A program made the position numbers and the translations under genes. DNA of 32,896 bases from an uncultured Eubacteriales bacterium (lineage in GTDB: Bacteria > Bacillota_I > Bacilli_A > RF39 > UBA660): positions 1 through 32,896 of the forward strand of contig ONQM01000008.1 of the NCBI GenBank assembly GCA_900319955.1, in the 5' to 3' direction. This document shows positions 29,964 through 32,896 of the stretch, one piece after another. Each line of letters starts with the position of its first letter. Positions within the stretch are counted from its first letter, which is position 1. The notes under the pieces are model-generated. The model made no database searches, was not told the DNA's origin, and saw nothing but the letters and a program-made list of their open reading frames with translations.

Positions 29964-32896
29964 ATGAATAAATTCAGCAAGTTCATATGTGAACATAAAA
30001 TATTAATTTTAGTTATCTCAATTATACTTCTTGTTCCAGCAGTTATTGGAATGGAAAAAACTAAGATTAACTACGATATATTAGTTTATCTACCTAAAGA
30101 CATTGAGACAATAAAAGGTGAAGATATACTAACAAATGACTTTAATATGGGATCTTTTGCAAGTATAGTAACAGAAGGTATGCCTGCTAAAGATATGTTA
30201 GAGTTTGAAAGCGATATAAAGAAAATAGATGGTGTTGAAAAAGTTATAAGTATGTATGATGTAACTGGTACAACAATTCCAGATAGTATTTTGCCAAAAG
30301 ATGTACTTAAGAAAGTAAAATCGGGTGATGATACACTACTTCTTGTAACATTTAAAGGATCAACATCAGATGAAAAAACACTAGATGCTTGTAAAGAGAT
30401 AAGGCACTTAGCAGGTAATCGTGCTAAAATGGGTGGCATGAGTGCAGTAGTTTTAGATACAATGAACCTATCAAACAAGGAAGTTACAATATACGTAATA
30501 ATTGCAGTTGTACTTTGTATAATAGTTTTAAGTTTAGCACTTGATTCTTACTTAGTTCCATTTTTACTTCTTGCAAATATTGGTATTGCAATACTATACA
30601 ATATGGGAACTAACATATTCTTAGGAAATATAAGCTATATCACGAAAGCTATTAGTGCAGTATTGCAGCTTGGAGTTACAACAGACTTTTCAATATTCTT
30701 ATATCACAAGTATGAGCATTACAAGGAAAAATATGGTGATATAAATAAAGCTATGGAACGTGCTATATATGAAACTATGACAAGTATTATTGGAAGTAGT
30801 TTAACAACAATTGCAGGATTCTTAGCACTATGCACTATGAACCTAACACTTGGTAAAGATATTGGTATAGTAATGGCAAAAGGAGTTCTTTTAGGACTAG
30901 TTTGTGTCTTAACAGTTTTCCCAGCACTTTTACTTACATTTGATAAATTACTTAATAAGACAAGTCATAAAGAATTAATTCCACAGTTTACTCATCTTAA
31001 CAATTTCTTATCAAATCACTATATAACAATATTTATAATATTCTTAATATTACTTGTTCCAGCTTGGTATGGACAAAAAAATGCTAAAGTATATTATAAC
31101 CTTGATAAGAGTTTGCCAGATACTTTGGAATCATCTGTTGCAAATAAAAAATTAAAAGATGAATTTAATATTGTTTCACCTGAAATGATACTTGTATCAA
31201 AAGACTTAAGTACAAATAAAGTAAATAGTATGGTTGATGAAATAAAGAGTGTTAAAGGAATTGATATGGTCCTTAATCCTTCAGAGCTTTCAAAAACTGG
31301 ACTTGATAATTTACTATCAAGTGATGTAAAAGAAATGTATGAAACAGATAAATATAAAATGATAATTATTAATTCTAGTTATAAAGCTGCAACTAATAAG
31401 TTAAACAGTCAAATAACAGATGTTAATAAGATAATTAAGAAATATGATAAGAATGCGATTCTTGCAGGTGAAGGTCCTCTTATGAAAGACTTAATTACAA
31501 TAAGTGACACAGATTTTCATAATGTTAACTATGCAAGTTTAGCAGCAATATTTGTAATTCTAATATTTGTACTCAAGAGTATCTCACTTCCAGTAATTCT
31601 AATATTTATAATTGAATTTGCAATATTTGTAAATATGGGTATTCCATATTATACAGGAACAACAATTCCATTTGTTTCATCAATTGTAATTGGAACAATT
31701 CAGTTAGGAGCAACTATTGATTATACAATTCTTATGACAACTAAATACCTAGAAGAGAGAAAAGAAGGAAAGAAGAAACATGACTCTATTAAAGCATCAC
31801 TTGATGCATCAGTTAATTCAATATTTGTTAGTGGTATGTGTTTCTTTGCAGCAACATTTGGAGTTGGAGTTTATTCAAAACTTGATATGATAAGTTCACT
31901 TTGTACATTAATATCAAGAGGTGCAATAATAAGTATGATTACAGTTATAATGGTACTTCCATCATTCTTAATTATATTTGATAAATTAATTATAAAGACT
32001 ACAAAAGGTTTTAAAGGTTTTAAGAAAGAAGGCAAAAATATGAAAAGTAATAATAAAAAAGTTACTAAAAAAACAACTAGAAGAGCAGTTAAAGCAGCAG
32101 GAACATTACTTATTAGTGCAACTTTATTAGGATCACTAAATGTTAATGCTCTTACAAAAAATGAAACAGTTTATGAAAAATTAGATTATAATGGAAAAGT
32201 TAAATCAACTATTGTTAATGAACATTTAACACATATAGGTGATTCTAAAGAAATAAAAGATAAAACAAACTTAACAAATATATTAAATGTAAATGGTAAT
32301 GAAAAATTTAATTTACAAGATAATATTTTAACTTTTGAAAATAAAGGTAAAGAAATATACTATCAAGGAGAAACTGAAAGTAAAAGTCCAGTAAGCATTA
32401 ATGTTTCATATAAGTTAGATGGTAAACAAATTAGTCTAAATGACTTACTTGGTAAAAGTGGTAAAGTAGAAATTAATCTAGCATATAACAATGAAAGTTA
32501 TGAAACAGCTTATGTAAATGGTAAAAGAAGAACTATTTATACACCATTTGTTGCAGTAATGACAACAGTAATTCCAACCAAGAATGTATCTAACGTTGAA
32601 GTTACAAATGGTAAAGTAGAATCAACTGGAAATAATAACATAATAGTTGCTTTAGCAACTCCAGGTCTTTCAACAAGCCTAAATAGCAATAAATTAAATT
32701 CATTAAACTCTATTACTATAAAATACGATGTTAAGAACTTTAAATTAAATGCTATTTATAACGTTGTATCAAATAAATTAATAGATGAAGACGATATAGA
32801 TGTTTTAGATAATGTTGATGAAGTATATGATAATGTAACACTTCTTGCAAATTCATCTAAAGAGCTTGTTAGTGGTACAAATAAATTAAGAGATGG
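29964..32896 (+). CDS. MMPL/RND transporter fused to a YhgE-like N-terminal region, cut by window edge
   Basis: An open frame of more than 970 codons runs off the right edge. Residues 1-692 are an MMPL/RND-type transporter with two repeats, each with an external domain and several helices; NYDILVYLPKD and VYYNLDKSLPD open the two external domains, and GVTTDFSIFLYHKYEHY and GATIDYTILMTTKYLEERKE carry the conserved Asp of each half. From Met 693 (32040) a second unit begins with a basic, signal-like segment (KAAGTLLISATLLGSLNVNA) and then ETVYEKLDYNGKVKSTIVNE, like proteins usually encoded next to MMPL genes. AAGAAGG lies before that ATG, so an internal start is possible. GGGAGG precedes 29964. 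Confidence 0.85.
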   Translation, partial: MNKFSKFICEHKILILVISIILLVPAVIGMEKTKINYDILVYLPKDIETIKGEDILTNDFNMGSFASIVTEGMPAKDMLEFESDIKKIDGVEKVISMYDVTGTTIPDSILPKDVLKKVKSGDDTLLLVTFKGSTSDEKTLDACKEIRHLAGNRAKMGGMSAVVLDTMNLSNKEVTIYVIIAVVLCIIVLSLALDSYLVPFLLLANIGIAILYNMGTNIFLGNISYITKAISAVLQLGVTTDFSIFLYHKYEHYKEKYGDINKAMERAIYETMTSIIGSSLTTIAGFLALCTMNLTLGKDIGIVMAKGVLLGLVCVLTVFPALLLTFDKLLNKTSHKELIPQFTHLNNFLSNHYITIFIIFLILLVPAWYGQKNAKVYYNLDKSLPDTLESSVANKKLKDEFNIVSPEMILVSKDLSTNKVNSMVDEIKSVKGIDMVLNPSELSKTGLDNLLSSDVKEMYETDKYKMIIINSSYKAATNKLNSQITDVNKIIKKYDKNAILAGEGPLMKDLITISDTDFHNVNYASLAAIFVILIFVLKSISLPVILIFIIEFAIFVNMGIPYYTGTTIPFVSSIVIGTIQLGATIDYTILMTTKYLEERKEGKKKHDSIKASLDASVNSIFVSGMCFFAATFGVGVYSKLDMISSLCTLISRGAIISMITVIMVLPSFLIIFDKLIIKTTKGFKGFKKEGKNMKSNNKKVTKKTTRRAVKAAGTLLISATLLGSLNVNALTKNETVYEKLDYNGKVKSTIVNEHLTHIGDSKEIKDKTNLTNILNVNGNEKFNLQDNILTFENKGKEIYYQGETESKSPVSINVSYKLDGKQISLNDLLGKSGKVEINLAYNNESYETAYVNGKRRTIYTPFVAVMTTVIPTKNVSNVEVTNGKVESTGNNNIIVALATPGLSTSLNSNKLNSLNSITIKYDVKNFKLNAIYNVVSNKLIDEDDIDVLDNVDEVYDNVTLLANSSKELVSGTNKLRD

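Noticed and set aside
1-32896. CRISPR array
   Set aside because: No series of regularly spaced direct repeats was seen. The only regular repeats found are the MraZ boxes and the 150-bp coding repeat in the ABC subunit.

Overview
The window is strongly AT-rich (well under one third G+C by eye) and carries low-G+C Firmicutes gene order: yqfC-yqfD, ybeY-dgkA-cdd-era-yqzL-recO, mraZ-rsmH-ftsL-pbpB and rplS-lepB. Shine-Dalgarno sites are strong (AGGAGG, GGTGAT), and both TAA and TGA end normal genes, so the code is standard. YqfC/YqfD and a CotF-type coat gene pair point to a spore former or a recent descendant of one. Gene content fits an uncultured gut Bacilli/Clostridia-type lineage; I cannot name the genus.

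Layout. 1-234: start of a TnpB-type gene on the minus strand, cut by the window edge. 341-479: a promoter-to-terminator unit on the minus strand that may make a small RNA. 516-8637: a long plus-strand operon with yqfC, yqfD, a VanZ-like gene (in the place where Bacillus has phoH and yqfF), ybeY, dgkA, four paralogous genes of unknown function (3435-6491), cdd, era, yqzL and recO. 8681-12854: a TasA/camelysin-like surface protein, a GT4 glycosyltransferase resembling glucosyl-diacylglycerol synthases, an unknown gene, tcdA and a transglutaminase-like membrane protein. 12856-14263: two minus-strand genes, a LexA-like repressor without the autocleavage residues and an unknown gene. 14376-18264: the start of the division/cell wall cluster under a MraZ operator made of three AGTGG boxes 10 bp apart. 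18267-20343: a CinA/PncC-type gene, a DUF1003 membrane protein, a DUF1307-like lipoprotein, tRNA-Arg(CCG) and an unknown gene. 20374-20733: an internally deleted tnpB copy nearly identical to the one at the left edge. 20797-20960: tRNA-Leu(CAA) and tRNA-Arg(CCT) on the minus strand. 21085-23815: a small unknown gene, the L19 leader with rplS, lepB, an unknown gene and a convergent methyltransferase. 23966-28034: a heterodimeric ABC exporter whose second subunit has an extracellular insert with an exact 50-residue repeat. 28102-28532: the coat-protein pair. 28574-29254: a TasA-like pseudogene with four in-frame stops. 29265-32896: a divergent TetR / MMPL-YhgE pair with two matching operators.

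How it fits together: the left half is housekeeping (ribosome maturation, lipid recycling, nucleotide salvage, repair) with lineage-specific insertions; the middle is division and wall synthesis; the right half is envelope export and its regulation. The least understood items are the four-gene paralog array, the repeat insert in the exporter, the non-cleavable LexA-like regulator, the stop-riddled TasA-like gene and the possible small RNA beside tnpB.
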